Counted from the stretch's first letter, positions 1 through 6,119 are shown. The stretch: DNA of 8,740 nt from an uncultured Rickettsiales bacterium (GCA_948744995.1 CAPZCD010000046.1:1-8740), one strand, 5' to 3'. Notes: generated by a model not told the origin, from the letters alone. Made by a program: numbers and translations.

Positions 1-53
1 CTATCAGCTAAAAATAAGGATGAAGTTGGGATGAAAAGCGAGGTTGGGGTTAA
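1..53 (-). repeat. 53-bp terminal repeat, left copy (inverted relative to the right copy)
   Basis: These 53 bases are the exact reverse complement of 8687-8739. The minus strand reads from TTAACCCC to GCTGATAG. Inside the unit, GGATGAA and GTTGGG each occur twice, so it looks like an imperfect short tandem that later spread as one block. This copy lies inside the 3' end of the phage-core gene and supplies its last codons and its TGA stop. Exact identity over 53 bases in such AT-rich DNA cannot be chance. Whether this is a dispersed genomic repeat or a contig-end effect cannot be decided from the window. Confidence 0.9.
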
Positions 54-582
54 TAATATTATTATTGTTATTCTTCTGTGGGTTCTGGCTAAAAGCTCCT
101 GCTTTAGCTGCGCTATTCATAAAGTCAAATCCTCTGTTAATTCCGCTATTAATTCCACTGAATATATTACTCATTAAACTCATTGTTGCCTGAGCTGTAG
201 CTATAGATTTCATATTATTAAGGTTAGTATTAACATTATTCTTAATTTCATTTAGTTTCATTTCTCCCTGTTGCTGTGTATGACTTATAACCTTAAAAGC
301 TGTTCCCTGAGATATATCAACTCCTGCATTCATATATTGCATAGCCTGTTGGTTCATTTGTTGTCTTACTTGGGCTCCTATTTGCTGATACAATGGAATA
401 GACTGATTAACCAATTGAGTGGATTTAATAGCTGCTTCGCTCGCCTGTTGATAGTAGTTACTTTTAGCTTGAAAGTAGTTGACAAATCCACTAGAGATAT
501 CATTGAATATATTGCCTACCATTTGGTGAGTGTTAATAGTTTGTAGATCCTTAGTACTTATATTATAGAGATCACTAGGCAT
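4..582 (-). CDS. Phage virion-core / internal (T7 gp14-like) protein with repeat-derived C-terminus
   Basis: This 192-residue protein starts at MPSDLYNIS. That ATG is preceded on the minus strand by GGAGGTGA at close spacing; an upstream in-frame ATG at 630 would add 16 residues but overlaps the upstream gene more and has no such site. The body is Q/N/A-rich and helical (SNYYQQASEAAIKST, then a QQMNQQAMQYMNAGVDISQGT stretch, then a glycine-containing segment ending SGINSGINRG). This layout resembles internal core or ejection proteins of podoviruses, which sit in the virion and help pass DNA through the host envelope. The family call rests on composition and pattern, so it is moderate. The start overlaps the upstream stop by 8 bases (ATGCCTAG), suggesting coupled translation. 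The last roughly 15 residues (from NPNLAF) are encoded by the terminal repeat, so the original C-terminus has probably been replaced. Confidence 0.6.
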   Translation of the reverse strand: MPSDLYNISTKDLQTINTHQMVGNIFNDISSGFVNYFQAKSNYYQQASEAAIKSTQLVNQSIPLYQQIGAQVRQQMNQQAMQYMNAGVDISQGTAFKVISHTQQQGEMKLNEIKNNVNTNLNNMKSIATAQATMSLMSNIFSGINSGINRGFDFMNSAAKAGAFSQNPQKNNNNNIINPNLAFHPNFILIFS

Positions 583-988
583 ATTCACCTCCATCATCTT
601 CGGATAATAATTCATTTCTAAGACTGTCAAAGAATAGATTTACATTATTCTCTTGTTTCTTATCTATATCCCCTATGATTTCACCTATCTCTCTCAGGTC
701 TTTTATGTTTCCATTCTCAATAGCTTTATCTACCACCGATAAGGCTAATAGTTCTTTTTTAGTTATGAGGATAGGTTTACCATTCTTATCTTTCTTTAGT
801 TGTCCCGTATCTTTATCTTTTAGTACTACACATATGGATAACTCTCCTCTTAATATATCCTTAAAGTTCTTTAGCTTCTCATTCTTAGCTCTTCTGGTTT
901 CAAGGGCTTTATCTCTTATGTTCTTTAGTCTTATGGGGTCAAGTTCTTTTAGTTCTTCTAGATAAGGTTTATTGGTTTGTTGTCTCAT
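575..988 (-). CDS. Small phage protein, terminase-small-subunit-associated type
   Basis: A 137-residue, strongly charged and mostly helical protein. The N-terminal half is basic (residues about 20-45, RDKALETRRAKNEKLKNFKD). The C-terminal half carries LSVVDKAIENGNIKDLREIGEIIGD, which resembles the 'ALI..A..GD.KAFE.IRDTIGE' pattern of small phage proteins encoded just upstream of terminases and sometimes called terminase small subunits. If that is right, it would act in DNA recognition during packaging. Its start follows AAAGGAGG, which lies within the last codons of the methyltransferase; the spacing to ATG is rather long (about 12 bases). It overlaps the next gene by 8 bases. No large terminase, portal or capsid gene follows, so either the operon order is unusual or the island has suffered deletion. 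Confidence 0.5.
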   Translation of the reverse strand: MRQQTNKPYLEELKELDPIRLKNIRDKALETRRAKNEKLKNFKDILRGELSICVVLKDKDTGQLKKDKNGKPILITKKELLALSVVDKAIENGNIKDLREIGEIIGDIDKKQENNVNLFFDSLRNELLSEDDGGEYA

Positions 989-995
989 ATATTTA

Positions 996-1679
996 TCATT
1001 CCTCCTTTATGGCTTTTTGTTTAGTTAAGAGTTCCCATCGGTCAATGATGACGTTACAATAGTATTCATCCAATTCGGACATATAGCAATTTCTTCCCAT
1101 TCGTTCACAAGCTATAAGAGTTGATCCGCTACCTCCAAATATATCAAGTATTATATCTGTTTCATTAGGACTACTGTTTTTTATAGCTCTAGCTATTAGG
1201 CTGGTGGGTTTTATGGTAGGGTGTAGCTGTGATATGGATTTATTTATATTATCTTTTTCTTGCTTTCTAAAGGTTGAGCTGCAGCTTTTAGGTGCTTCCC
1301 AAACATTGCTTTCGGTCTTATCATAAAATCTTATGGTTTCCTGGTCTGTGTAGAATAGTATTAACTCATATTGTGGTCTATAGCCCCAACCCAAACCTGG
1401 CAAGTCTTTAACCCAATAGAATATATTACTTTTACTTTCGTTAAAGTATTTATTTGCTGTTAGTTTAAAGGGTACAATACATTTATCATTACAACAAATA
1501 TAAATATGAGCTTCTTTATTTATGTTATCTTTTATTATCTTAAATGATTTATCCAGGAATTTATTAAATTCTTCTTCGGATAAATTATCATTATCTATAG
1601 ACATTTTTGTAACAACACTAGATATATTAACATTATAGGGTGGGTCGGTAAATACCATATCCGCTTTTTTATTTCCCAT
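996..1679 (-). CDS. Phage-type DNA methyltransferase (N6-adenine/N4-cytosine, beta-class order), N-terminally truncated
   Basis: The 227 residues read from the first ATG carry the SAM-dependent amino-methyltransferase signature: catalytic DPPY at residues 12-15, HPTIKP at 153-158, and the SAM-binding FGGSGST at 181-187 followed by an acidic SELD. The catalytic motif precedes the SAM motif, as in the beta class (PF01555 type). Upstream of the ATG the same frame stays open to about 1755 and encodes HRLICGDS followed by a short linker, a segment conserved just before DPPY in phage ParB-methyltransferase fusions. The gene therefore lost its start and probably an N-terminal ParB-like domain, and the present ATG is only the first available codon. 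The loss coincides with the 3' end of the helicase fragment. No cognate nuclease is visible, and activity is doubtful. Confidence 0.85.
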   Translation of the reverse strand: MGNKKADMVFTDPPYNVNISSVVTKMSIDNDNLSEEEFNKFLDKSFKIIKDNINKEAHIYICCNDKCIVPFKLTANKYFNESKSNIFYWVKDLPGLGWGYRPQYELILFYTDQETIRFYDKTESNVWEAPKSCSSTFRKQEKDNINKSISQLHPTIKPTSLIARAIKNSSPNETDIILDIFGGSGSTLIACERMGRNCYMSELDEYYCNVIIDRWELLTKQKAIKEE

Positions 1680-1747
1680 TAGTTTTTTTATGTTATCCTT
1701 ATTTAGACTATCGCCGCATATTAGTCTATGTTCTAAATTTCCATTTC

Positions 1748-2977
1748 TTAATATTCATAATTTTGACTAGCGCTAATTCTTAACATCGCAGGTCTAGAAC
1801 TCAAATTATTTAATCTAGTTTCAACAACATTAACAGCCTTATTATTTTTACTTGTAAACAGGACTTTTTGTCCATTCCACATAGCATTTACCAATAAATT
1901 TGTGACTGTCTGTGATTTTCCTGTTCCAGGAGGGCCAGAAACGACTGTTATATCTGACTTTAAAGAAATATCAACTACTAGTCTCTGTTCTAAATTTAAT
2001 GATAAAACTTCTAATATATTGTTGATTGAATTCCCATTAATCTTGCTTATATTGTTATTCGAATTTATCCAATTGTACAAAGCGGTTTTTTCATAATCTT
2101 TGATAGTTAATTTAGACAGCATAGATAACTCATGTTCTAGCCCAACAGTAAAATGGGGTTTTTCTTTTACAACTACAATTGCTCTATTATATATTCCATC
2201 ATCAACTAAAGTTTGTATTGATGGTTCACTTATAATTTCATTAGGATTTATATTATCTTTCCAAATCCATTGTTTTAATTGTTGTAATCTAGCAACTAAT
2301 TCATCTAATTCTATAATGTTATCAGCTATATTAAAGCCTAATTGCTCCTCTAATTCTACCATTTCATATGTAATATTATCTTCCGAACTTTGAGTACTAT
2401 ATTGTTTTATAATTTCTCTATTTATAGAGGGAACATTGGAAACATTTATTTCACCTATAATGTATTCTATGGGAAATAGCAATACAGGAATAACTTTAAA
2501 ATATAAATCATTATTCTTAGATGAATATATTTTTTTTATCATTACTGGATAGCCAACATATGCAACTACATTTTTATTAGGACCAGACATTTTTTTATGT
2601 AAAAATTCTAAAGCTTGATTATTTTTTTTGTCACTGAGATTTAAATTTTTTAATTCTGCATATTTTAAAGAATATTTACTTATGAGAAATTCTGAAACGC
2701 TATTGTTATTTTCAATATTTAAGCAATTTAAATAATATTTGCATAAATTTGATAATGATTCATCTGCATTTTCTACTTTTGTAATATTAGGATTTTTTTG
2801 TGTTTTAAGGTACCATTTATATGTTGTATCTTGATAACATACATCTTTAAGTTCATTCGTTAAAATTTTTACAATACTATCTTTATTAAGATTGAGTCTT
2901 TGTGCTATTTCTGAAGCTTTTATGCCATTACTTTGTCCTAACAATGTTAAGATACTTTGTTGTAGTTGTGATGACAT
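1748..2977 (-). CDS. Superfamily 1 (UPF1/DNA2-like) helicase with N-terminal winged helix, C-terminally truncated
   Basis: The 409 residues start at an ATG preceded by GAGGG about 9 bases upstream. Residues 1-57 look like a winged-helix DNA-binding domain (SEIAQRLNLNKDSIVKIL). Residues about 75-320 are an uncharacterised central region. Residues 320-400 show the start of an SF1 helicase core: a Q-motif-like SLNLEQRLVVD, Walker A GPPGTGKS at 348-355, and motif Ia VLFTSKNNKAV with RPAMLR. All later motifs (Walker B DExx, III-VI) are missing, and the frame ends after a short tail, ISASQNYEY. A full protein of this type is about twice as long or more. The fragment joins directly to the methyltransferase remnant, so it is best read as a pseudogene. 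Relatives with this plan occur in mobile and defence-island contexts. Confidence 0.85.
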   Translation of the reverse strand: MSSQLQQSILTLLGQSNGIKASEIAQRLNLNKDSIVKILTNELKDVCYQDTTYKWYLKTQKNPNITKVENADESLSNLCKYYLNCLNIENNNSVSEFLISKYSLKYAELKNLNLSDKKNNQALEFLHKKMSGPNKNVVAYVGYPVMIKKIYSSKNNDLYFKVIPVLLFPIEYIIGEINVSNVPSINREIIKQYSTQSSEDNITYEMVELEEQLGFNIADNIIELDELVARLQQLKQWIWKDNINPNEIISEPSIQTLVDDGIYNRAIVVVKEKPHFTVGLEHELSMLSKLTIKDYEKTALYNWINSNNNISKINGNSINNILEVLSLNLEQRLVVDISLKSDITVVSGPPGTGKSQTVTNLLVNAMWNGQKVLFTSKNNKAVNVVETRLNNLSSRPAMLRISASQNYEY

Positions 2978-3059
2978 ATTAATAACCCTCTATTTTTTAT
3001 GCAAAAAAATAATGTTTTTTTCATTAAAATCAATATAAATTGTTTATAATATTAGATAT

Positions 3060-3200
3060 TATAACTTAAATGGTTTATTTTTAAGCAAAAAACCAAATTA
3101 TCTATATAAAATGCCAACAATGCTGTCATTATTATATAATATATTGAAATGCATTAATAGTTCTATCCATAAAAGATAAAAATAAACCGTTTAAGTCATA
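3060..3200. repeat. Short element with 24-bp terminal inverted repeats (MITE-like)
   Basis: Bases 3060-3083 and 3177-3200 are inverted repeats matching at 22 of 24 positions; the arms share ACTTAAA(T/C)GGTTTATT. They enclose about 93 bp of AT-rich DNA with no reading frame. Weaker complementarity continues outward for about 15 bp (TAGATAT against the complement of GTACCTA). The size and structure fit a miniature inverted-repeat element or the stem of a large structured RNA. No target-site duplication is clear, so the element type is open. Confidence 0.6.
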
Positions 3201-3425
3201 GTACCTAGTATAATAATAAGACCTTATTAATATCAGATTACTTTTAATTTTTCTTTTTAAATTTCTATTTTTTAATTATTCTTTAGGGCAGGGGGGATTT
3301 AGCCTTTTCTAATGATTTTGTTATATTACTGTGAAATGTATAATTGACACAGACCATTAAAATTGACAGGATAATTTAGAGAAAAAAATCTATTTTATCT
3401 TATCAGCAGTAATACCACTTTTTTA

Positions 3426-3454
3426 TTGAAATTATAAATATTAATTCTTATACT
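3426..3454 (+). promoter_or_regulatory. Sigma-70 promoter of tRNA-Thr
   Basis: TTGAAA (3426-3431) and TATACT (3449-3454) are separated by exactly 17 bases, close to the sigma-70 consensus. Transcription would start near 3461, leaving a leader of about 28 bases before the tRNA at 3489. No promoter this good is seen for tpiA, so read-through from here could also serve tpiA. Confidence 0.65.
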
Positions 3455-3488
3455 ATCCGTTGTAATAAATTGTTGATTTTATTAGTAA

Positions 3489-3564
3489 GCCACATTAGCT
3501 CAGCTGGTAGAGCAACTGATTTGTAATCAGTAGGTCGGGGGTTCGAGTCCCTTTTGTGGCACCA
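3489..3564 (+). tRNA. tRNA-Thr (anticodon UGU)
   Basis: The 76 bases fold as a full cloverleaf. The acceptor strand GCCACAT pairs with TTGTGGC except for one T-T mismatch at the seventh pair. The D arm has GCTC and GGTAGAGC. The anticodon stem ACTGA/TCAGT encloses the loop TTTGTAA with anticodon TGT, which reads ACA and other ACN threonine codons. The T arm is GGGGG-TTCGAGT-CCCTT with two G-T pairs. The 3' CCA is encoded (3562-3564). Immediately downstream, ACCATT (3561-3566) can pair with AATGGT (3575-3580), which may affect 3' processing or weakly terminate transcription. Confidence 0.97.
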
Positions 3565-3702
3565 TTTATTTTTTAATGGTATTATCTAATAATATATATT
3601 ATGGAACTTTTTTTACAGACTTTGTTAAAAGCACATAAAAGAAGTTACATAAATTGTTTTTATTAACTGAGACTTAATTATAAAATAAAAGGAGTAAAAA
3701 AA

Positions 3703-4485
3703 GTGACCAAAGTTATTTCTGGTAATTGGAAAATGAATGGATCTCGCAAAGAGATTAAGAAATGGTTCCAAAACTTTTTCAAAAAGACTGAAATTTTTGA
3801 AAAAACAAATCATAGAGATGTTCCTGATATATTACTTATATGTGTACCATCAGCTTATTTGTCGTTTGCAAAGCAAGTTGCGGCAGGACATAATAAAGAC
3901 ACAGAGGACTTTAAGATACTCATAGGTGCACAGGACTGTCATTATGAAGAAAAAGGTGCTTACACTGGAAATATAAGTTGTAACACCTTGAACGAATTTG
4001 CTATAGATTACACTATAGTCGGTCATTCAGAAAGAAGACAGTACGAAAAGGAAACTAACGAAATAGTTTCAAAAAAGGCAGCTACGGCTATAAATCATGG
4101 TATAACACCTATAATATGCGTTGGAGAACCGTTAGATGTGCGAGAATCAGGAAAACACCTGGAATTTATAGCTAAACAGGTATTTGAATCAACGGAAGGT
4201 GTTGATATTGAGAAATCTATAATAGCATATGAGCCGGTTTGGGCTATAGGAACAGGAAAAGTACCTACTCCAGATGAAATAGAAGAAATGAACTCATATA
4301 TAAAAAAGGTTTTATCTAAGAAAAGTGAGCTGCAGGAAGATGAGATAACGGTTCTCTATGGTGGTTCTGTTAGAGCTTCCAATTGTACCGAAATAACAAG
4401 ACTAGACCCCGTTGATGGCCTTCTGGTTGGAGGTGCGAGCTTAAATGGAAATGAATTTTTTGATATAGTTGTTAAGTCAATGTAG
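3703..4485 (+). CDS. tpiA: Triose-phosphate isomerase
   Basis: This cytosolic (beta/alpha)8-barrel enzyme interconverts dihydroxyacetone phosphate and glyceraldehyde 3-phosphate in glycolysis and gluconeogenesis. At 260 residues it has normal length and all hallmarks: GNWKMN with Asn8 and Lys10, catalytic His108 in VGHSERR, catalytic Glu177 in AYEPVWAIGTGK (also the flexible loop 6), and the phosphate-binding YGGSVRASN and LLVGGASL motifs near 219-247. The start is a GTG placed 8 bases after AGGAG. The gene lies 138 bp behind tRNA-Thr in the same direction and may share its promoter. It looks intact and functional. Its presence implies at least part of triose-phosphate metabolism is kept, unlike in Rickettsia. 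Confidence 0.97.
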   Translation: MTKVISGNWKMNGSRKEIKKWFQNFFKKTEIFEKTNHRDVPDILLICVPSAYLSFAKQVAAGHNKDTEDFKILIGAQDCHYEEKGAYTGNISCNTLNEFAIDYTIVGHSERRQYEKETNEIVSKKAATAINHGITPIICVGEPLDVRESGKHLEFIAKQVFESTEGVDIEKSIIAYEPVWAIGTGKVPTPDEIEEMNSYIKKVLSKKSELQEDEITVLYGGSVRASNCTEITRLDPVDGLLVGGASLNGNEFFDIVVKSM

Positions 4486-4579
4486 AGAGAGACCGTCCAC
4501 AAAACATATTACAAATAAAAAAGACCTAAATAATCCTGTTGTGAGTAAGAGATTTTGGTAACAATGTTTTTCTAGCTTA

Positions 4580-4608
4580 AATCTAAACACAAAATTTGTG
4601 TTTAGATT
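4580..4608. repeat. Perfect palindrome, possible 3' hairpin of tpiA transcript
   Basis: Arms of 14 bases (AATCTAAACACAAA and its complement) flank a single central A. Folded as RNA it gives an 11-bp stem with loop AAAATTT. No T-tract follows on either side, so it is not a textbook rho-independent terminator; it lies about 95 bp past the tpiA stop and could stabilise or end that transcript. It could equally be an operator-like or transposon-derived palindrome. Confidence 0.55.
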
Positions 4609-4613
4609 ATGGG

Positions 4614-4629
4614 CTTCTTATGTAAGAAG
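4614..4629. repeat. Second short palindrome beside 4580-4608
   Basis: CTTCTTA and TAAGAAG are perfectly complementary with only TG between them, so an RNA hairpin would open to about six pairs. It begins six bases after the preceding palindrome, giving a double-hairpin arrangement between tpiA and rpsT. No role can be assigned. Confidence 0.4.
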
Positions 4630-5120
4630 AATACAATTGACTTTTAATAATTTATTACAGGTAGGATCGTTGTGCTATAAAACAAATGCATAATTATTCA
4701 TAAGTTTATGACGGAAAGTATTAAGATAATGTTACTATCAAATTATAAACAGTGAGTATCATCAGGTAAATTTTGACTTTAGTCCCTACTTTTTGGTTAT
4801 ATATCTGCTTTAATTAATGTTACCCCAATTTCGCTTTTTCTAACTTAAGAATATACTAAAAATATGAACAAATATACCTTTTCAAGATAAAAAATATGAC
4901 AACTTTTATTAAAGTTTACAAATATTTACCACTAAATAAGTATAATTTTATATATTTAGAATTTTAAAGATGTTTTCAAGAAATAGGAACTAGAGCCATC
5001 ATTTTATGCTGTAATATAACTCTTATGATTGATAGTTTCTATAGGTAATTATATATTTTATGTACTACACAAAGACCCAAAAGTAACGTCACTTCTAACT
5101 TTACATATATTATTTCTCAA

Positions 5121-5139
5121 AACAGTATATCTCACTGTT
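5121..5139. terminator. Weak candidate terminator between tpiA and rpsT
   Basis: AACAGT and ACTGTT pair around a 7-base loop. On the plus strand the stem is followed by ATTATTTTTATATTTT, a T-rich tail. The stem has only six pairs with one G-C-rich step, so it would be a poor terminator by usual standards. It lies 46 bp beyond the rpsT stop in the other direction, where the tail is less T-rich. Confidence 0.25.
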
Positions 5140-5184
5140 ATTATTTTTATATTTTATATTGTACTTAATAATTATTACTGGACC

Positions 5185-5448
5185 TTATTTTATTGATTTT
5201 ACTTTTTTAGAAACATTCTTAAGTTTCCTAATAGCCGTATTTTTCTTATAAACCTTCTTAGAAACTCCTTTCATGAGTTCTGACTCAAACTCCACAAACT
5301 TAACCCTAGCCAATTCTTTATCGCCACTAGCTATCGCACTTTCAACCGCCCTCAAAAAGGTTCTTATTCTACTTTTTCTCGATTTATTAATAGCTGTTCT
5401 TCTAGATGTTACTCTAATATTTTTTTTTGTTGTTAAGGTATGCGCCAT
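5185..5448 (-). CDS. rpsT: 30S ribosomal protein bS20
   Basis: This 87-residue basic protein binds 16S rRNA early in assembly of the small ribosomal subunit. It shows the family pattern throughout: MAHTLTTKKNIRV near the start, RRTAINKSRKSRIRTF (residues about 16-31), VESAIASGDKELA (about 35-47) and KGVSKKVYKKNTAIRKLKNVSKKV at the end, as in the three-helix bundle of S20. Length is normal. No clear Shine-Dalgarno sequence precedes the ATG (the leader is A-rich), which is common for this gene in AT-rich genomes. It is monocistronic and driven by a strong promoter just upstream. It faces tpiA convergently. Confidence 0.96.
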   Translation of the reverse strand: MAHTLTTKKNIRVTSRRTAINKSRKSRIRTFLRAVESAIASGDKELARVKFVEFESELMKGVSKKVYKKNTAIRKLKNVSKKVKSIK

Positions 5449-5483
5449 TTTGTTTTTTTATTTTAATAATAGTTAATGGTTGG

Positions 5484-5512
5484 ATTATAATTTAGTATTT
5501 TTAATAAAGCAA
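5484..5512 (-). promoter_or_regulatory. Sigma-70 promoter of rpsT
   Basis: On the minus strand TTGCTT (5512-5507) and a perfect TATAAT (5489-5484) are separated by exactly 17 bases. The start would fall near 5477, giving a leader of roughly 29 bases before the rpsT ATG at 5448. Confidence 0.75.
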
Positions 5513-5590
5513 GAAAATTTTGTAATACTTAGAATTAATTGAAATTAACCATTTTGTAATAAAAATTTTTCAACTAAAACTAATACTTTC

Positions 5591-5621
5591 TTAATTTTTT
5601 ACTTTAAAAGTATTATATTAA
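5591..5621. repeat. Palindromic repeat copy 1 (core TACTTTAAAAGTA)
   Basis: The 13-bp core at 5600-5612 has six-base complementary arms around a central A. It sits inside outer arms TTAAT (5591-5595) and ATTAA (5617-5621), separated by four-base mismatched spacers. The 19-base string TTTTACTTTAAAAGTATTA (5597-5615) recurs exactly at 5773-5791. Confidence 0.65.
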
Positions 5622-5653
5622 ATACAATTACTGAATTTATTAATTTATCTAAT

Positions 5654-5700
5654 AATATTATATTTTACTTTTAAAGTAATACTTTACATAATATAATATT
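5654..5700. repeat. Palindromic repeat copy 2 (core in opposite orientation)
   Basis: The core TACTTTTAAAGTA at 5666-5678 is the reverse complement of copies 1 and 3. It lies inside perfect 10-bp outer arms AATATTATAT (5654-5663) and ATATAATATT (5691-5700). A degraded core, TACTTTAAATGTA, follows at 5709-5721. Confidence 0.6.
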
Positions 5701-5767
5701 TAATATATTACTTTAAATGTAGATTTCGTAAAAAATAAATAATTTAGCAAAAACTGGCTATTATATT

Positions 5768-5796
5768 TAATCTTTTACTTTAAAAGTATTAGATTA
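5768..5796. repeat. Palindromic repeat copy 3, overlapping the stop of the head-adaptor gene
   Basis: Core TACTTTAAAAGTA at 5776-5788 sits inside perfect outer arms TAATCT (5768-5773) and AGATTA (5791-5796) with two-base mismatched spacers. The TAA stop of the minus-strand head-adaptor gene (5796-5794) lies within the right arm. As RNA from that gene it would form a long AT hairpin directly after the last codon, so it could act as a weak terminator or 3' stabiliser. Confidence 0.6.
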
Positions 5797-6114
5797 TACT
5801 ATTTTTTCACAAATTATTTTTGTAAAATAATTATCTAAGTTATCTACATATTTTATGTCATAAATTGAGTTTTTATGGATAAATCTCATATTATTATCAA
5901 TATTGTTAAATTTTCTAACTGTTATGGTATGAGTGGCTTTTACTTCTAGTATATTGAAGGTTGTATTGGTAGCATTTGAAATTATTTCTATATTACCCCA
6001 TAAATCTTTTATTTTTCTCCATTCCGAGAGAAACCCACCTACCCCATCGGCTACTTTTACCAGTTCTTGCAGTTCAAGTTTTTTATTTAAATGATTTATT
6101 ATATTATTTTTCAT
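5794..6114 (-). CDS. Phage/GTA head-tail adaptor (head closure, gp7-like)
   Basis: This 106-residue protein matches the head-tail joining family (PF05521 type). LNKKLELQ is followed by KVADGVGGFLSEW (residues about 20-32), then a conserved tryptophan in DLWGNIEII, THTITVRK (about 61-68), RFIHKNSIYDIKYVDN and a final beta strand. The VADGxGGF-W pattern is especially like gene 7 of the Rhodobacter capsulatus GTA, which plugs the capsid-tail connector. Length is normal for the family. It starts 5 bases after the connector gene, in the same direction, matching the g6-g7 order of alphaproteobacterial GTAs. It ends inside a palindromic repeat, and the rest of the cluster is absent. Confidence 0.75.
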   Translation of the reverse strand: MKNNIINHLNKKLELQELVKVADGVGGFLSEWRKIKDLWGNIEIISNATNTTFNILEVKATHTITVRKFNNIDNNMRFIHKNSIYDIKYVDNLDNYFTKIICEKIV

Positions 6115-6119
6115 GATAA

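Larger units (their letters stand above)
2978..3488. other. Gene-free spacer between helicase fragment and tRNA-Thr
   Basis: No convincing reading frame was found on either strand. The stretch is very AT-rich apart from a run of six G at 3291-3296. It holds the inverted-repeat element at 3060-3200, two AATTGACA octamers at 3342 and 3361, and the tRNA promoter at 3426-3454. It looks like a graveyard of small mobile elements in front of a tRNA gene, which is a common integration neighbourhood. Confidence 0.6.
4486..5184. other. Gene-free spacer between convergent tpiA and rpsT
   Basis: About 700 bp with no reading frame that resembles a gene and no recognised structured RNA. It holds two adjacent palindromes (4580-4608, 4614-4629), a possible diverged copy of the terminal repeat (4820-4846) and a weak hairpin at 5121-5139. 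Base composition is strongly AT-rich throughout. It probably represents decayed genes, as is usual in reduced intracellular genomes, but no ancestor could be recognised by eye. Confidence 0.55.

Noticed and set aside
271..965. Plus-strand reading frames opposite the phage genes
   Set aside because: They are antisense shadows of the minus-strand genes, without ribosome sites or plausible protein composition (serine/leucine/phenylalanine-rich).
996..2977. A restriction-modification or helicase-based defence system
   Set aside because: The helicase lacks most of its motor motifs, the methyltransferase lacks its N-terminus, and no nuclease is present. The pair reads as two remnants joined by deletion.
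3281..3310. Terminator or structured RNA at the run of six G
   Set aside because: Only a three-pair GGC/GCC stem can be drawn around the G run, so no stable structure is supported.
3344..3375. Consensus -35 TTGACA boxes at 3344 and 3363 as promoters
   Set aside because: No acceptable -10 box lies 16-18 bases downstream of either; the nearest, GATAAT, is 20 bases after the first. The promoter at 3426-3454 is better placed for the tRNA.
3654..3684. Promoter TTGTTT/TATAAA directly before tpiA
   Set aside because: The spacing is 19 bases and the start point would fall in the ribosome binding site; not convincing.
5591..5796. CRISPR array
   Set aside because: Only three palindromic units with irregular spacing, very AT-rich spacers, one unit inverted, and no cas genes nearby.
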